Positions 14,291 to 21,860 of a DNA stretch of 26,287 nucleotides are shown here, piece after piece. How positions within the stretch are numbered: the first letter of the stretch is position 1; every line of letters starts with the position of its first letter. The notes under the pieces were generated by a model, which was not told the DNA's origin, ran no database searches, and saw only the letters and a list, made by a program, of their open reading frames with translations. Source of the stretch: a virus. The stretch is taken from IMG/VR virus record IMGVR_UViG_3300037839_000350, positions 1-26,287 of that record; one strand, 5' to 3'. Made by a program: the position numbers and the translations under genes.

Positions 14291-15526
14291 ATGGCAACAG
14301 ATCTAGCACCCGAACCAACAGCAACAGCTGTAACCGCACCAGAAGCACTAGCGCCTGTCCCCGCTCCAGTTGTCAGCTTTAGCGACGCTCTCGATGCCGC
14401 ACTCAATGCCCCAACGAAAACCCCCGAAAAGGTTGAGACTAAACCAGAGGCAGTTGAACCTAAAGCGGAAGACACAAAAACCGAGCCAGAGACTATTTAT
14501 GATCGTCTAGCTAAGATTGGCTTAGAAGAGACGAAGGTAGAACCAGAAGTAAAGGCGTCTCCCGAGGCAAAAACTGAGACGGAAGATGTTAAGGCTCCCG
14601 CCGCTCAAACAGCTTTCGCGAAACTCACAAAGGAGCTACGAGAGGCCAAGACGAAACTTAAGGAATTTGAAAGTAAGGTGGCAACCCGTACTGATGCCGT
14701 CGAGGAGAAGGGGGCAAACCCCGAGACAGACACCCAGCTTAAAGAACTCCAAGCCAAGCTAGAAGCGTTCCAAACTGAGCGCGATGAGCTCGAAGGGGAA
14801 TTGCGCTTGTCCAAAGTTGAGGCTACTCGGGAATTTAAACAAACTATCGGGGAACCTATGCGAGAGATTGTTAAGTCTATCTCAGAGCTTGCCGCGATTT
14901 ATGAAATCCGACCCGATAAGATATTAGACGCCGCCAATGAGCCAGACTCCATGAAACGCCGCACCCTTCTCAAAGAGCTCACGGGAGAGATGGATGCCGT
15001 TGACGCTTTGTCGATTCGGAAATCAGCCGAAGATCTCGTTGCGCTTAACTCAAAAAAAGCAGAGATTATGAAAGAGAGCAAAAGTGCTCTTGAGAGTATT
15101 GCGAGGAGAGATCAGGAGAACGAGAAAGCTTCTCGTACGAAATACGACACCGAAGCTAAGAAGGCTTTTGGCGAGGTCTGGGACAGTTTCACCGAAGAGA
15201 TGCCACTTCTGAAAAAGATCGACGGGAACGACCAATGGAATACGACGCTTGACGGCCTCCGAACCCAAGCTGAAAAACTGGACTCCGAGCCACTTGACCA
15301 CCGTCAACGTGCCGCTTTGACGTACCAAGCAGTTACACTCCCCCTTGTTGTTCAAGTTTTTAAAGACTACGTCTCCAAGACGAATAAAGAACTAGCCAGC
15401 CTAAAAGGAAACCTAGCTGACTTTCGTAAAGCTACTCCGGGTGTTGGGGCAGGGCAGGCTCCCACAAAAGTTGAGCGTGGCAACCCGAATATGAGTTTCC
15501 TAGACGCGATGAACCAGTCTGTTTGA
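14291..15526 (+). CDS. scaffold-like protein (411 aa)
   Basis: This protein is very Glu/Lys/Ala-rich and almost free of aromatic residues in its first half. The N-terminal 100 residues are low-complexity, with Pro/Glu/Val/Ala repeats. Residues about 110-180 show a coiled coil (Ala-Lys-Leu-Thr-Lys-Glu-Leu-Arg-Glu-Ala-Lys and following heptads), and another helical part is near 300-380. This composition and its place directly before the capsid gene are typical of scaffold or capsid-assembly proteins that leave the procapsid. AAGGAAG lies upstream of the ATG. No protease motif is seen. Confidence 0.7.
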   Translation: MATDLAPEPTATAVTAPEALAPVPAPVVSFSDALDAALNAPTKTPEKVETKPEAVEPKAEDTKTEPETIYDRLAKIGLEETKVEPEVKASPEAKTETEDVKAPAAQTAFAKLTKELREAKTKLKEFESKVATRTDAVEEKGANPETDTQLKELQAKLEAFQTERDELEGELRLSKVEATREFKQTIGEPMREIVKSISELAAIYEIRPDKILDAANEPDSMKRRTLLKELTGEMDAVDALSIRKSAEDLVALNSKKAEIMKESKSALESIARRDQENEKASRTKYDTEAKKAFGEVWDSFTEEMPLLKKIDGNDQWNTTLDGLRTQAEKLDSEPLDHRQRAALTYQAVTLPLVVQVFKDYVSKTNKELASLKGNLADFRKATPGVGAGQAPTKVERGNPNMSFLDAMNQSV

Positions 15527-15534
15527 GTAAGGTA

Positions 15535-15561
15535 TTGACAGATTTCAAAAGGGGTTACGAT
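15535..15561 (+). promoter_or_regulatory. copy 3 of recurring TTGAC-N16-TTA element
   Basis: TTGACA (15535-15540) and TACGAT (15556-15561) are 15 bases apart, in the only sizeable intergenic stretch before the capsid gene. This copy matches the minus-strand copy at 457-483 at about 20 of 27 positions. Unlike copies 2 and 4, it leaves room for a normal leader ahead of the 43-aa ORF and the capsid gene, so this is the most plausible promoter of the set. Confidence 0.5.
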
Positions 15562-15585
15562 TTAATTTAGCTACTAGGAATTGAC

Positions 15586-15717
15586 ATGGGCGTATCCGCG
15601 GGCCGCCACCGCGTTAGTCGAGGACAAGTAGTACGGGCATTAAAAGCTTCGGGATGCCGCCGAGGAAACAAACACAGGAACTGCCATACTCTTCGAGTAC
15701 GGATCTACAGTTTCTAA
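15586..15717 (+). CDS. small basic protein ahead of the capsid gene (43 aa)
   Basis: The ATG at 15586 has AGGA seven bases upstream and a second TTGACA overlapping the start. The 43-residue product is strongly basic, with many Arg and several His, and has two cysteines about nine residues apart (positions 24 and 33). The N-terminal Gly/Ser/Arg region and the Gln-Val-Val-Arg-Ala-Leu-Lys helix could bind nucleic acid. It could be a capsid-linked peptide or a regulator, or chance. Ribosome site and composition favour a real gene. Confidence 0.5.
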   Translation: MGVSAGRHRVSRGQVVRALKASGCRRGNKHRNCHTLRVRIYSF

Positions 15718-15744
15718 ATTTACTTTTGAAAGGTTACAAAATTT

Positions 15745-17016
15745 ATGGCTACTACTTTTGACGATGTCGAGCAGCTGTTAGTCAGCGAATCCGGCCGTAT
15801 TGGACCGGATATCTACCGCAAAACTGTTGATACGAGCCCTTGGCTCAAATTGGTGCAACAGGACGCTTGGCCTGATGAGATGGGACACTCCGTCTCTGTT
15901 ATGGTTTACGAACGTTCGTTGCCTTACACCACAAGCGCTCTTAAGACTGCTTGGAACCCTATTGTTGCAAACACCATTAACGTAGGTGGCAACAATGCTG
16001 ACCAAAACGCTATCGCCCCCTTGGGTGGAGTGGTTGAGTTCGGTCAGACTCTCCGGACCTATGGCCTAGCCCATACGGCTCTCGAGTCTCCGAACCTGTC
16101 GTTGAACGATCTGCGCTTCCCGCTCAAACGGAAAGAACAGCTCTCCAACATCATGCAGATCCTAACTGAATCTACTGCTGAAATCTGGATTCAACGGTAT
16201 CGCGATCAGTACACCGAGGTTGCAGAGAACAAAATCCTTGCGATTCCGAGTGGTGCTGTTGCGGCAAATAGTGGGACAATTGATTATTCCGTAGGAGCTG
16301 CTCGGCAGGTCAACGGACATTTCCCGCTACCTAATAGCGAAACTTACGCAACAAGCAACGTTACTGTTCTGTCGCAGCTGACCCTCGATAAGGTGTATAT
16401 GGACCTTCTCCGTAACGGAGCAGGCGCAAACGCCTACGATCGTCAGAATGGCGCTCCTGTGTTCTTGGCGATTATGTCGCCCGAAACCAGTGACATGCTT
16501 ATCAAATCGGAAGCGGCCATCCGTCAGGACTTCCGCTGGTCTGACCGCGTCAGTGAGTTGCTCGCGCCTCTTGGCGTGCAACGCACGTACCGCAACTACC
16601 ATCACTTGGTGGATGCGTTTAACCCCCGATGGAACTACACCACAGCCGGTGGCTGGGCCCGAGTTTACCCATTCGTAAGAGTGGCTAACACAGGTACCGG
16701 ACGTCAGGGTTATAAGTATGACCTAAACGCTGCCTACACGGCCGCCGAATACGAAGATACCATCATCTTCGTTCCTGAAGTGTTCACGAGCTTGGTTCCC
16801 AAGCCCTTGAGCATTGGAAACGGCATGGAGTTCTCCCCACAAAACTATCGCGGTGAGTTTACGTGGAAGAACATTCTTGATCGTGCCACCAACCCTGACG
16901 GAACTCTCGGGTACTTCCGGGCCATTTTCTCAAATGGCGCGAAGCCCGTGTTCCCCCATCAGGGATACGTTATCCGCCACAAGCGGAACGTGTTGGCCAT
17001 TGGTTACAACAGCTAA
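15745..17016 (+). CDS. major capsid protein candidate (423 aa)
   Basis: The protein is soluble, low in Cys and Lys, and rich in Asn, Thr, Val and Pro, as coat proteins are. It sits right after a scaffold-like gene and is followed by a strong terminator. Length fits HK97-fold coats. The N-terminus is helical (Phe-Asp-Asp-Val-Glu-Gln-Leu-Leu-Val-Ser-Glu-Ser), with an extended stretch around 50-100. The C-terminal region has Phe-Arg-Ala-Ile-Phe-Ser-Asn-Gly. I rely on position and composition, and no capsid family is recognised by sequence. AAAGG lies 12 bases upstream. Confidence 0.75.
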   Translation: MATTFDDVEQLLVSESGRIGPDIYRKTVDTSPWLKLVQQDAWPDEMGHSVSVMVYERSLPYTTSALKTAWNPIVANTINVGGNNADQNAIAPLGGVVEFGQTLRTYGLAHTALESPNLSLNDLRFPLKRKEQLSNIMQILTESTAEIWIQRYRDQYTEVAENKILAIPSGAVAANSGTIDYSVGAARQVNGHFPLPNSETYATSNVTVLSQLTLDKVYMDLLRNGAGANAYDRQNGAPVFLAIMSPETSDMLIKSEAAIRQDFRWSDRVSELLAPLGVQRTYRNYHHLVDAFNPRWNYTTAGGWARVYPFVRVANTGTGRQGYKYDLNAAYTAAEYEDTIIFVPEVFTSLVPKPLSIGNGMEFSPQNYRGEFTWKNILDRATNPDGTLGYFRAIFSNGAKPVFPHQGYVIRHKRNVLAIGYNS

Positions 17017-17029
17017 GTAATTGAATTAA

Positions 17030-17071
17030 ATTGCTCCGAGAGGTTCTAACCCTCTCGGGGCAATCTTTTTT
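17030..17071 (+). terminator. rho-independent terminator after the capsid gene
   Basis: A 14-base stem (ATTGCTCCGAGAGG, 17030-17043, with CCTCTCGGGGCAAT, 17051-17064) pairs fully, with one G-T wobble. It has a 7-base loop and is followed by a T-tract at 17066-17071. It would end the high-level capsid transcript and limit read-through into the lysis genes. Confidence 0.9.
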
Positions 17072-17086
17072 CAGCTATGTCACCAA

Positions 17087-17371
17087 ATGAGAGGATGGCT
17101 TGACCTAACGGCCGCGATTGCTGAACAGGCAATTGCCGACTTAGACCTCGCCCTCACTCCGTGCAAAGCGAAACGCAAGCCAGACTGGGCTTTTACTCCA
17201 GAGCACTTTCGAGAGTTCTTCGGCTTAGCCGAACATTTGTATCGAGTCTGTGGATTCAAGTTAAATCCCGAAGCTGTTCGAGATCGACTGAACAAGCGCC
17301 TTCTTAAATTGGATAAAGTATATGCCTCGCAAGGAAGTAAACGAAATCTGCGTAAAACTAGCCGGCATTGA
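17087..17371 (+). CDS. small protein of unknown function (94 aa)
   Basis: The ATG at 17087 lies just past the terminator, with no Shine-Dalgarno. The product has an N-terminal helix (Leu-Thr-Ala-Ala-Ile-Ala-Glu-Gln-Ala-Ile-Ala-Asp), a Trp-Ala-Phe-Thr-Pro-Glu-His turn and a very basic C-terminus. The last 50 bases overlap the next gene in another frame. I recognise no family. It precedes the lysis cassette and may belong to the head. Confidence 0.55.
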   Translation: MRGWLDLTAAIAEQAIADLDLALTPCKAKRKPDWAFTPEHFREFFGLAEHLYRVCGFKLNPEAVRDRLNKRLLKLDKVYASQGSKRNLRKTSRH

Positions 17372-17552
17372 AGCTAAGCTTGATAGCTTAGCGGATCTGC
17401 TGACACGCCATGATGGTCATCTAAATGACCATAATGACCGACTACGGCATGTTGAGAAGCAGTTGAATATAGCTTTTGGTTGGGCGGGTGCTGTTGGCTT
17501 TGTGGCCTCGCTAATATGGTCATTTGTTTGGGACAAAATCCACGGGAGATAG
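17322..17552 (+). CDS. XhlA-like coiled-coil membrane protein, holin candidate (76 aa)
   Basis: An N-terminal coiled coil (Leu, Ile, Leu, Leu heptads, then His/Asp/Asn-rich repeats) leads to a single membrane span at about residues 52-70 (Gly-Trp-Ala-Gly-Ala-Val-Gly-Phe-Val-Ala) and a short basic end. This order, helix then one span at the C-terminus, is that of XhlA-type phage membrane proteins that work with holins. It opens the lysis cassette and overlaps the preceding gene. It could itself be the holin or a pinholin partner. Confidence 0.6.
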   Translation: MPRKEVNEICVKLAGIEAKLDSLADLLTRHDGHLNDHNDRLRHVEKQLNIAFGWAGAVGFVASLIWSFVWDKIHGR

Positions 17553-17563
17553 GCTCTTGCGTC

Positions 17564-17590
17564 TTGACAGAATCGTGTAAAACTTATCTA
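17564..17590 (+). promoter_or_regulatory. copy 4 of recurring TTGAC-N16-TTA element
   Basis: TTGACAGAATCGTGTAAAAC is followed by TTATCTATG. It shares TGAC, AATCGT and the TTA position with the other copies. The downstream half runs into the ATG at 17590 of the spanin gene, which has no Shine-Dalgarno. The element may be a promoter, for a leaderless message or a downstream gene, or a different signal. Confidence 0.4.
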
Positions 17591-17988
17591 TGTACACGCT
17601 TTTATTAGCGGTAGTTCTTTGTCTCTGCGGTTGTGCAACAACATCTAGTAAGCGTCTCCCAGATTTCTCAACTACGGAAGCTCGGCTCGACGCCGCTATG
17701 TTAGTGGCCAACCCCGAGGCGAAAGTCCAGATACAGAAAGCACGAGAACAACTCCAGTCGGCTAAAAACCTGTGCGTCTCCAACACCCTCCAGCTTGAGG
17801 AAGCTGTGCGAGATAAGAACGAGGCACAGACTCAATCGGAGTACTGGAAGGCGAAGCAACGCAAAGCCCTCAAAGAACTTTGGATCTACCGAGGAGCACT
17901 CATCGCCTTAGGCTTATTTATTTTCCGTAATTGGATCTTTGGTGGGGTTGCCTTTATTGCCCGTAAATTTGTTGGGGTTCCCTGGTGA
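17590..17988 (+). CDS. unimolecular spanin candidate, lipoprotein with C-terminal membrane span (132 aa)
   Basis: The N-terminus is a lipoprotein signal, a Leu/Val-rich helix ending in the lipobox Leu12-Cys-Gly-Cys15, with Ala at +2, which favours the outer membrane. A helical, charged middle (about 25-95) spans the periplasm. A C-terminal membrane segment (about 98-124, Ala-Leu-Ile-Ala-Leu-Gly-Leu-Phe-Ile-Phe) would sit in the inner membrane. One chain reaching both membranes is the u-spanin architecture, known from phage T1 gp11, which has nearly the same length. It would fuse the membranes at lysis. Its stop overlaps the next GTG. Confidence 0.7.
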   Translation: MYTLLLAVVLCLCGCATTSSKRLPDFSTTEARLDAAMLVANPEAKVQIQKAREQLQSAKNLCVSNTLQLEEAVRDKNEAQTQSEYWKAKQRKALKELWIYRGALIALGLFIFRNWIFGGVAFIARKFVGVPW

Positions 17989-18326
17989 AACGCTGGCTCA
18001 AAACTAGCGTCCAGGGTCTGTTGGCTTTAGCAGTCGCTATCATCATATTCTTCTTCCTTGGCCCAATCCTTCAGGGCTTTGACTCCACCGCAGGCGTAGT
18101 GGATCTAGGTAGTCTCCACGTCCTTGCCTTCGGTGGCGTCCGATTTCTCTTTTGTACTTTCCTAGCCTGGTCGGTGCTCCAGCTAGATTGGAGTATTTTA
18201 GACGGTTATATTGACCGAGGGCTATTGAAGGACGACTGGAATGATGCGTTCCCAAAGACGAGGCTAACTATTTTCGCCACCGTCTACGGTGTTCTGCTTC
18301 TCGCAGCCATCCTATCGTGCAAATAA
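17985..18326 (+). CDS. three-span membrane protein, holin candidate (113 aa)
   Basis: The GTG at 17985 overlaps the stop of the u-spanin gene (GTGA). The protein has three hydrophobic segments: about 10-28 (Leu-Leu-Ala-Leu-Ala-Val-Ala-Ile-Ile-Ile), about 41-66, and about 91-110 near the C-terminus. A short basic start and a polar loop with Asp and Arg lie between the second and third. Size and topology fit class I-like holins. It directly precedes the endolysin with a 10-base overlap. Holin function is inferred from topology and context. Confidence 0.6.
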   Translation: MKRWLKTSVQGLLALAVAIIIFFFLGPILQGFDSTAGVVDLGSLHVLAFGGVRFLFCTFLAWSVLQLDWSILDGYIDRGLLKDDWNDAFPKTRLTIFATVYGVLLLAAILSCK

Positions 18327-18841
18327 AATATGCGATTCTTATTGCGCTTCTTACCTACCCGTTGGTTGGTTGGGGAACTGCGCCGTCGCGGGAGCTCGTC
18401 ATTGAACAGGCTAGACAAGCTATCGGCATCCGGGAAGCCACAGGCCGCAACGACGGGTCCGTGGTGGACGAAATCTTATCATCCGTAGATCTTGCCGGGA
18501 CTAAAGCCCCTTGGTGTGCTGCCTTCGTTGTTTGGATAGGGGACAAGGCTTTTACGAGACCCTTCAACCCATACCCCCGAACCGCTTGGTCCCCGATAAT
18601 GCTAGTTCGCCCAACCTGGGATCGACAAAGAAGGGGAGTACCACTCAAACCAGCTGACGTCTTTGGGATCTGGTTCAACTCGATGGGACGAGTGGCACAC
18701 GTTGGTCTTGTGGAGAAAAACGAAGGGGAGTGGTTAGTTACTATCGAGGGCAATACCAATGGTGGTGGCTTACGAGACGGTGACGGGGTCTACAGACGCC
18801 GTAGGCTGGCTTCTAACGTATTGGGGAGGTCTTGGCTATGA
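18317..18841 (+). CDS. exported cysteine-peptidase (CHAP/NlpC-like) endolysin (174 aa)
   Basis: This enzyme would cleave peptidoglycan amide or peptide bonds. The first 22 residues look like a Sec signal: basic Lys4, a hydrophobic core Ile-Leu-Ile-Ala-Leu-Leu, then Gly-Trp-Gly-Thr-Ala as a possible cleavage site. The catalytic Cys is in Ala-Pro-Trp-Cys67-Ala-Ala-Phe, the His in Val-Ala-His128-Val-Gly, and the third residue in Ile-Glu144-Gly-Asn146, as in CHAP-type peptidases. GTG 18317 is in frame with these features and overlaps the holin stop. A signal peptide implies that export does not need a large holin pore. Confidence 0.8.
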   Translation: MQIKYAILIALLTYPLVGWGTAPSRELVIEQARQAIGIREATGRNDGSVVDEILSSVDLAGTKAPWCAAFVVWIGDKAFTRPFNPYPRTAWSPIMLVRPTWDRQRRGVPLKPADVFGIWFNSMGRVAHVGLVEKNEGEWLVTIEGNTNGGGLRDGDGVYRRRRLASNVLGRSWL

Positions 18842-19257
18842 GCCTACGTATTGGAGCCGTCGGGGTTCAAAAGGTATCGGCTAAGTTGCTCGAGAACGGT
18901 TTCTTGGTGTCACTTCCGATCTTTGATGAGGGCTATGACATGATCTCTGATTGGAAGGGGAGATTACAGCGTGTCCAAGTTAAATCTACTGGTGGCCAGA
19001 AAAATATGGAAAATCGTACAAAACTAAAGTTTCTTGCCGCTCGTGGCCCTGGCTACATACCCAGTAGTAATAAGCATGGTGTAAAAGAGACGTATGGTAA
19101 GAGCGATTGCGATGCTTTCATTTTTTATCACATTCCTCTCGATGCCCTTTTCGTAGTTCCACGAATCCGCCTACCCAAAACCAAGTCGATCTACCTACCG
19201 CCGAATTCTCTTTGGAGAGATAACTGGGACGTCTTGCGCAATTTTAAGAAGGGGTAA
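18838..19257 (+). CDS. stand-alone PD-(D/E)XK nuclease-like protein (139 aa)
   Basis: The ATG overlaps the endolysin stop (ATGA, 18838-18841) and has GGGGAGG eight bases upstream. The core is Gly-Phe-Leu-Val-Ser-Leu-Pro, then Tyr-Asp34-Met-Ile and Val-Gln47-Val-Lys49-Ser, the D-(about 12)-QXK pattern of PD-(D/E)XK endonucleases, including archaeal Hjc-like and PDDEXK_5 types. The usual N-terminal Glu of the helix is Val here (Gly-Ala-Val-Gly-Val). The protein lies between lysis and tail genes, where a nuclease is unexpected. It may be a free-standing selfish or homing-type element, or a packaging or resolution helper. Confidence 0.7.
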   Translation: MSLRIGAVGVQKVSAKLLENGFLVSLPIFDEGYDMISDWKGRLQRVQVKSTGGQKNMENRTKLKFLAARGPGYIPSSNKHGVKETYGKSDCDAFIFYHIPLDALFVVPRIRLPKTKSIYLPPNSLWRDNWDVLRNFKKG

Positions 19258-19266
19258 ACTTACGAG

Positions 19267-21681
19267 ATGGCAACCGGCGCTGAATTAACCCTTCAAGATG
19301 GGCAGTACAATTGGACTCGAGGGATGGACTCTTCTTTGGCGCCTCAAATCGCCGATCCCGAGTCTGTCCGCCTTGGTATTAATGTTACGTTCCGTGGCGG
19401 ACGAGCCAAGACCCGACCCGGCTTTCAGCAAATCTTTTTGGCCGACGATCCCGACTACCCCGGAAGCCTAGCTCTTTATTCCACAGGCCGCAATTCCAGT
19501 AATGTTAAAACTGGAAACTTCTTCCAAGGTTCTTTCTTTTACGTTAATAAGACCGACCCAACTAAGTCCTGCCTTATTGCTTGTTCGGGTGGGTATGTTT
19601 TTCGCATTAGGCCTGTTGAGGGGTATGTAGCGCGATTACCAGTCTCTGAGTATACGGTTGGCGGACAACCAGCCGACTTTCGGTGGGACGCCACTCGACG
19701 AGCGTATTATTGCCAAGCCGAGAAGTATTTAGTAATCCAGAACGGGCTTGATAAGCCGCTCATTTACGATGGCGAAGTCCTTCATCAAGTTGGCGTGGGT
19801 TCTGCCAGCACAATTGGAGGCCTCTCTTCCGTCCCAGTTGGCTCGTTTATGGCGTATGGGCAAGGAAGGCTTTTTGTAGTTAACCCAGAAAAGGATAGTT
19901 TTACCGCTGGCGACATTGTTTATGGCGGATCGACCAATCAAATTAACATCACCAGCACCTCAATCGGATCTACGACTACAGTAACTACTCCAGGTAACCA
20001 CAACTTAATTACTGGCGATGTTGTTTCGATTACTGGGCACAGTTCGGCTCCCGACATTAACGGGACGTGGCGGGTCACCTATTTGGGCCCCACAACCTTC
20101 AATATCCCAGTCGGAATATCTTGCGCTGGGACTGGCGGGTTTCTCGCAAAGTCTAATACTGGATCAGACTCCGACCTTCTTAGGTTTACCGAAACTACTT
20201 ATTTAAACGAAGGTGGAAGTTTTCAGATTCCCTCCCAGATGGGATCGATTCGTGGCATGGTGTTTCAACCAATCTCCGACACTGCTACCGGCCAAGGGGA
20301 TCTCCTAGTCTTTGGCGAAAGGGGAGCAGTTTCTTTTGCCGTAGCCAACCCTAGAGAAAACTGGAAAAACATATCGGGGTTTACAAGGGTCACGTTGGAT
20401 AACATTGGGCTCGTCTCAGATCGATCTCTCGTGACCATTAACAACGATTTGTTCTTTAGGAGTATAGATGGGATTAGAACCTATCGGCATGCTCGGGCTC
20501 AAGCTGAGGGCTACAACACGACCCCAGTCAGTTCGGAAATGGATTCTGTGATGGATTACGACACGGAAGGTCTTTTAGGCGATACCTCCGCTGTATATTT
20601 CGACAATCGTCTTTTATTTACGGTCAGTCCTCGTGAAGACTACGCAAACATTGCTTCAGAACCGATTAAGCTTCGTCCTATCTCGCATCAAGGGATTGGG
20701 GTTCTCGACTTTAACTCGATGGGTACCGCCGCCAGTAAACGAGCTGCGTGTTTTGACGGTGTCTGGACTGGCGTTAACACCCTTCAATTAGTAACTGGAG
20801 TCACTCGCCGTTTACCACGTTGTTTTGTCTTTGCCTATGATACCGAGTCGAACAGCAACATGTTGTGGGAAAACTATCCGTGGGCACTTTTCGATTTCCC
20901 ACTAGGGGTTTCCAGCCGAAAAATCAGATGCGCAATCGAGACGAGAGCTTTTGATTTTAGGACTCCGTTTAAGCTTAAGAAACTGGATCGTGGCGACCTC
21001 TGGATCTCAGAACTTTCTGGAGAGACCCTTGTTAACGCCTACTGGAGGCCAGACGAAAACCCTTGTTGGTTTAATTGGCATACCTTCAATACCTGTTCTG
21101 AAGTGGAAACTTGCATAACCGGGATCGCCTCAAGTCTTGCGACTGCCGGAATCAGCGTAACTACACTCTCTGGTAAAACTCAAGAACTGGCCACTACTTG
21201 GAAGATCTCTTTTACTGAGCCTTCTTCTCAGTTTTACGTACGGCTAGGGAATACTCGAACCTCGTTTGCCGAAAAGAATACGACGAATCAAACATGGTCG
21301 ACGACAACCGCTGGGACTCTTCAATCTGCATTGGTGGCTGCTCTGACGCCCGCTGCAAATGAGCTCTTACCGAGTGTTGTGAGCGTCGAGCGAGTTAATG
21401 ATGAATTCACAATAACCTTTAACGAGCCAGTCGAATCGCCCGTAGCTATTCCCGCTCCGTCAACTTGTGGGATTTACCAGCCCGCAAACGTTAAAGATCA
21501 GTACCGCTCGCAGATAAGACTCCCGTCACCCTCCAACGAATGTGTCACCTCAAACAATACTTTAGCCAGGTTGGGGCATTCGTTCCAATTCCGTTTTGAA
21601 TGGGAAGGTCAATTTGCGCTATCCAAAGTAATGTTTAATGCAGCTCAAGTTGTCGAACAGGTTGGCGGGGGTTGTCCATGA
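19267..21681 (+). CDS. tail tube/nozzle-like structural protein (804 aa)
   Basis: This is the largest protein in view. The N-terminal 60 residues have Gly-Ile-Asn-Val-Thr-Phe-Arg-Gly-Gly and Arg-Pro-Gly-Phe, like the start of podophage nozzle or stabilisation proteins, in which the chain forms a beta-propeller-rich tail piece. A Tyr-Leu-Val-Ile-Gln-Asn-Gly-Leu-Asp-Lys-Pro segment (about 157-167) follows. A Thr/Ser-rich beta domain is at about 215-300, and a second set of strands near 610-770. AGAAGGGG lies before the ATG. The role is inferred from length, composition and its place ahead of the fibre and adaptor genes. Confidence 0.6.
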   Translation: MATGAELTLQDGQYNWTRGMDSSLAPQIADPESVRLGINVTFRGGRAKTRPGFQQIFLADDPDYPGSLALYSTGRNSSNVKTGNFFQGSFFYVNKTDPTKSCLIACSGGYVFRIRPVEGYVARLPVSEYTVGGQPADFRWDATRRAYYCQAEKYLVIQNGLDKPLIYDGEVLHQVGVGSASTIGGLSSVPVGSFMAYGQGRLFVVNPEKDSFTAGDIVYGGSTNQINITSTSIGSTTTVTTPGNHNLITGDVVSITGHSSAPDINGTWRVTYLGPTTFNIPVGISCAGTGGFLAKSNTGSDSDLLRFTETTYLNEGGSFQIPSQMGSIRGMVFQPISDTATGQGDLLVFGERGAVSFAVANPRENWKNISGFTRVTLDNIGLVSDRSLVTINNDLFFRSIDGIRTYRHARAQAEGYNTTPVSSEMDSVMDYDTEGLLGDTSAVYFDNRLLFTVSPREDYANIASEPIKLRPISHQGIGVLDFNSMGTAASKRAACFDGVWTGVNTLQLVTGVTRRLPRCFVFAYDTESNSNMLWENYPWALFDFPLGVSSRKIRCAIETRAFDFRTPFKLKKLDRGDLWISELSGETLVNAYWRPDENPCWFNWHTFNTCSEVETCITGIASSLATAGISVTTLSGKTQELATTWKISFTEPSSQFYVRLGNTRTSFAEKNTTNQTWSTTTAGTLQSALVAALTPAANELLPSVVSVERVNDEFTITFNEPVESPVAIPAPSTCGIYQPANVKDQYRSQIRLPSPSNECVTSNNTLARLGHSFQFRFEWEGQFALSKVMFNAAQVVEQVGGGCP

Positions 21682-21860
21682 GCGAAGAATGCCAAGTCCT
21701 TGAGTGCGGTTGTTTCCAAGGCACATTTTCACAGATCGTTTACGGGGTTATCGAGGTAAGGGATTATCTTGCTGACGAAACTGGTATTGAGTTCTCCGTC
21801 GAAAACCCCCCAGAGTCTGGGTTTCAGCTGATTGATGGCGAATTTCTGGAGCTAAACTGA
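21678..21860 (+). CDS. small cysteine-containing protein (60 aa)
   Basis: The ATG at 21678 overlaps the stop of the 804-aa gene (ATGA), and its own TGA overlaps the next ATG (TGATG). The N-terminus is Cys-rich (Glu-Cys-Gln-Val-Leu-Glu-Cys-Gly-Cys), then the protein becomes acidic and ends Gly-Glu-Phe-Leu-Glu-Leu-Asn. An in-frame TTG at 21672 would add two residues. I recognise no family. It could be a small structural or chaperone protein for the tail. Confidence 0.55.
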   Translation: MSEECQVLECGCFQGTFSQIVYGVIEVRDYLADETGIEFSVENPPESGFQLIDGEFLELN

